A stretch of DNA of 6,445 bases, from positions 1 through 6,445 of the forward strand of contig JAIFMA010000040.1 in NCBI GenBank assembly GCA_020048795.1, given 5' to 3'. Shown piece after piece: positions 5,525 to 6,445 of this stretch. The stretch comes from Rhodoferax sp. (GTDB lineage: Bacteria; Pseudomonadota; Gammaproteobacteria; Burkholderiales; Burkholderiaceae_C). A model generated the notes under the pieces. That model made no database searches. It had not been told where the DNA came from and saw only the letters and a program-made list of their open reading frames with translations. How positions within the stretch are numbered: position 1 is the first letter of the stretch; the number at the start of each line of letters is the position of its first letter. Both the position numbers and the translations under genes were made by a program.

Positions 5525-6067
5525 ATGATGACTGTAGAACAAGTACTGGCCTCGCAAAAAGCAAACGTTGAAACCCTGCTGGGTCTGACTGCAAAGGCCT
5601 TTGAAGGTCTTGAAAAAATTGTTGAACTGAACATGACAGCATCCAAAGCTGCTCTGGCCGAGTCTGGCGACAATGTCAAAGCTCTTTTAAGCGTCAAGGA
5701 CGCGCAAGAGTTGTTGGCGCTGCAATCAAGCTTACTACAGCCTTTGGCTGAGAAGACCGCTGCGTATAGCCGTCATCTTTATGAAATCGCCACGGGCACC
5801 ACCAGCGAATTTTCCAAGGCCTTTGAAGGCCAGGCAGCTGAAGCTCAGGAAAAATTTGCTGGACTGATCGATTCCGCGGCCAAAAATGCGCCAGCTGGCT
5901 CAGAAAGCGCCGTTGCGGTTATGAAGAGCGCAGTTGCCGCTGCCGGTAACGCCTTGGAATCAATGCAAAAGGCTGTCAAACAGGCAACCGATGTTGCCGA
6001 AGCCAACTTTGCCGCCGTCACGAACACAGCCACCAATGCAGCTAAGGCAACGTCAAAAAAGCGTTAA
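5525..6067 (+). CDS. phaP: Phasin, polyhydroxyalkanoate granule-associated protein
   Basis: A protein of 180 residues of the Phasin_2 type. Phasins coat PHA granules in the cytoplasm, limiting their size and keeping other proteins off the polymer surface. The N-terminal pattern MTVEQVLASQKANVETLLGL (2-21), then KAFEGLEKIVELN (24-36), is characteristic. The rest is almost all amphipathic helix, rich in Ala, Glu and Lys, with 'SRHLYEIATGTTSEFSK' in the middle (82-98) and a low-complexity Ala/Thr/Lys tail ending SKKR, as in PhaP of Burkholderiales. There is no Cys or Trp. The start at 5525 is chosen because GGAG lies eight bases upstream; ATG codons at 5519 (too close) and 5528 are alternatives. 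It is a single-gene unit with its own promoter, PhaR-like operators and terminator, so expression probably rises when PHA titrates PhaR away. Confidence 0.95.
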   Translation: MMTVEQVLASQKANVETLLGLTAKAFEGLEKIVELNMTASKAALAESGDNVKALLSVKDAQELLALQSSLLQPLAEKTAAYSRHLYEIATGTTSEFSKAFEGQAAEAQEKFAGLIDSAAKNAPAGSESAVAVMKSAVAAAGNALESMQKAVKQATDVAEANFAAVTNTATNAAKATSKKR

Positions 6068-6234
6068 GCAGTTCGCCGCCTGTAGCATTTTTGAATTGAA
6101 GCGATAAATTTAATGGTCAATCTCTAAAGATAAAGGGGAAACCCTGAGATACTAGCTCCCAGAGGTTGATCTGAGTTATTTTTACAGGTTGTCTCCTCGG
6201 GTCCTTTCGAAACCTTCAGGTTCAGGGATCCCTT
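6068..6234 (+). other. Structured 3' untranslated region of the phasin transcript
   Basis: No reading frame of note. Short self-complementary words are frequent: ATCTC/GAGAT (6120-6124 with 6146-6150) enclosing AGGG-GAAA-CCCT (6134-6145), CAGA/TCTG (6160-6173), AACC-TTCA-GGTT (6211-6222), and two overlapping perfect palindromes AGGGATCCCT (6224-6233) and CCCTTAAGGG (6230-6239). This suggests a folded RNA tail leading into the terminator. A separate small RNA ending at the terminator is possible but I see no promoter for it. Confidence 0.4.
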
Positions 6235-6265
6235 AAGGGTTGGTCGCAAGGCCAACCCTTTTTTT
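6235..6265 (+). terminator. Intrinsic (Rho-independent) terminator after the phasin gene
   Basis: The stem AAGGGTTGGTC / GGCCAACCCTT has 11 pairs including one G-T wobble, closes on a GCAA (GNRA) tetraloop at 6246-6249, and runs into seven consecutive T residues (6259-6265). It is about 170 bases after the phasin stop codon and probably ends that transcript. Confidence 0.92.
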
Positions 6266-6445
6266 CGTATCGGTGGGGTGTTAAAGTGGATCCCGGATTT
6301 AGGACAAAAATTTAAGATGTCCTCAAATCAAGGAAATCCAAAATCATGAGTGAATGTGACCGCCGAGCCGAAAGTGCTTGTTTTCAGCCGGACTGAACCT
6401 GTATTTTCTTCGGTGTCCGTCTTCTTCCAAAGATAGTTTTTAACG
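6266..6445. other. Right-edge region with no convincing gene
   Basis: About 180 bases. The longest frames are a 16-codon plus-strand one (6346-6396) with an AGGA 11 bases before its ATG, and a minus-strand one open from the right edge to a stop at 6328. Neither shows a recognisable protein. The only structure is the interrupted inverted repeat at 6296-6329. The sequence from 6281 resembles in style the noncoding end of an insertion sequence, but I cannot name one. Confidence 0.4.
6296..6329. repeat. Interrupted inverted repeat downstream of the phasin terminator
   Basis: GATTT-AGGACA on the left pairs with TGTCCT-C-AAATC on the right: 11 pairs with a single bulged C (6324) and an 11-base A/T-rich loop. 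A further AAATCC at 6334-6339 could pair with GGATTT at 6295-6300 as an alternative. There is no T-run, so it is not a terminator. It could be an operator, an RNA hairpin ahead of a gene, or part of a mobile-element terminus. Confidence 0.45.

Noticed and set aside
6346..6396. A 16-codon plus-strand frame with an AGGA upstream
   Set aside because: Too short, with no recognisable product; the ribosome-like bases are 11 from the ATG. Kept only as context for the possible element end.
6328..6444. A minus-strand frame open from the right edge
   Set aside because: About 38 codons with no recognisable motif. It could be the tail of a gene outside the window, but nothing supports this.
1..6445. CRISPR arrays, tRNA or rRNA genes, phage or integrase genes
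   Set aside because: None seen on either strand: no regularly spaced repeats, no cloverleaf-like sequence, and no recombinase motifs.

Overview
The window looks like chromosomal DNA of a betaproteobacterium, probably Burkholderiales (Comamonadaceae-like). This is inferred from the phasin with a TGC-rich PhaR-like operator, the LutABC set, the protein style and the moderate GC content. No marker gene in the window fixes the genus.

Minus strand, 5238 down to 1: eight genes read in one direction with almost no spacing. In transcription order they are lutA, lutC and lutB (the iron-sulfur L-lactate oxidation complex), a hot-dog acyl-CoA thioesterase, a nitroreductase-family flavoprotein, a Roadblock/LC7 protein, a free-standing Aer-type PAS protein, and the start of a PhnD-like solute-binding-fold protein that runs off the left edge. 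Most junctions are ATGA overlaps; one is TGATG, one is a 3-base gap, and the only real gap is 45 bases between lutB and the thioesterase. That gap carries a 7-bp hairpin whose 3' arm covers the only ribosome-binding-like bases before the thioesterase start. The first five genes are metabolic (lactate to pyruvate, CoA-ester and flavin chemistry). The last three look like a small cytosolic signalling module.

Centre, 5239-5524: a divergent control region. On the lutA side there is a CRP/FNR-like palindrome (TGTGC-N6-TCACA). On the phasin side there is a perfect TATAAT -10 box, two near-identical 15-bp inverted repeats (TGCTGCA-N-TGCAACA) and a half-site at -35, an arrangement that fits repression by PhaR.

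Plus strand, 5525-6067: a phasin (PHA granule-coating protein). It is followed by a structured 3' region and a strong intrinsic terminator at 6235-6265. From 6266 to 6445 I see no convincing gene, only an interrupted inverted repeat that might be a mobile-element end.

The control-region layout places lactate/acyl-CoA metabolism and carbon storage side by side. Whether they are co-regulated is not shown. The least explained part is the Roadblock-PAS-binding-protein trio at the left edge.
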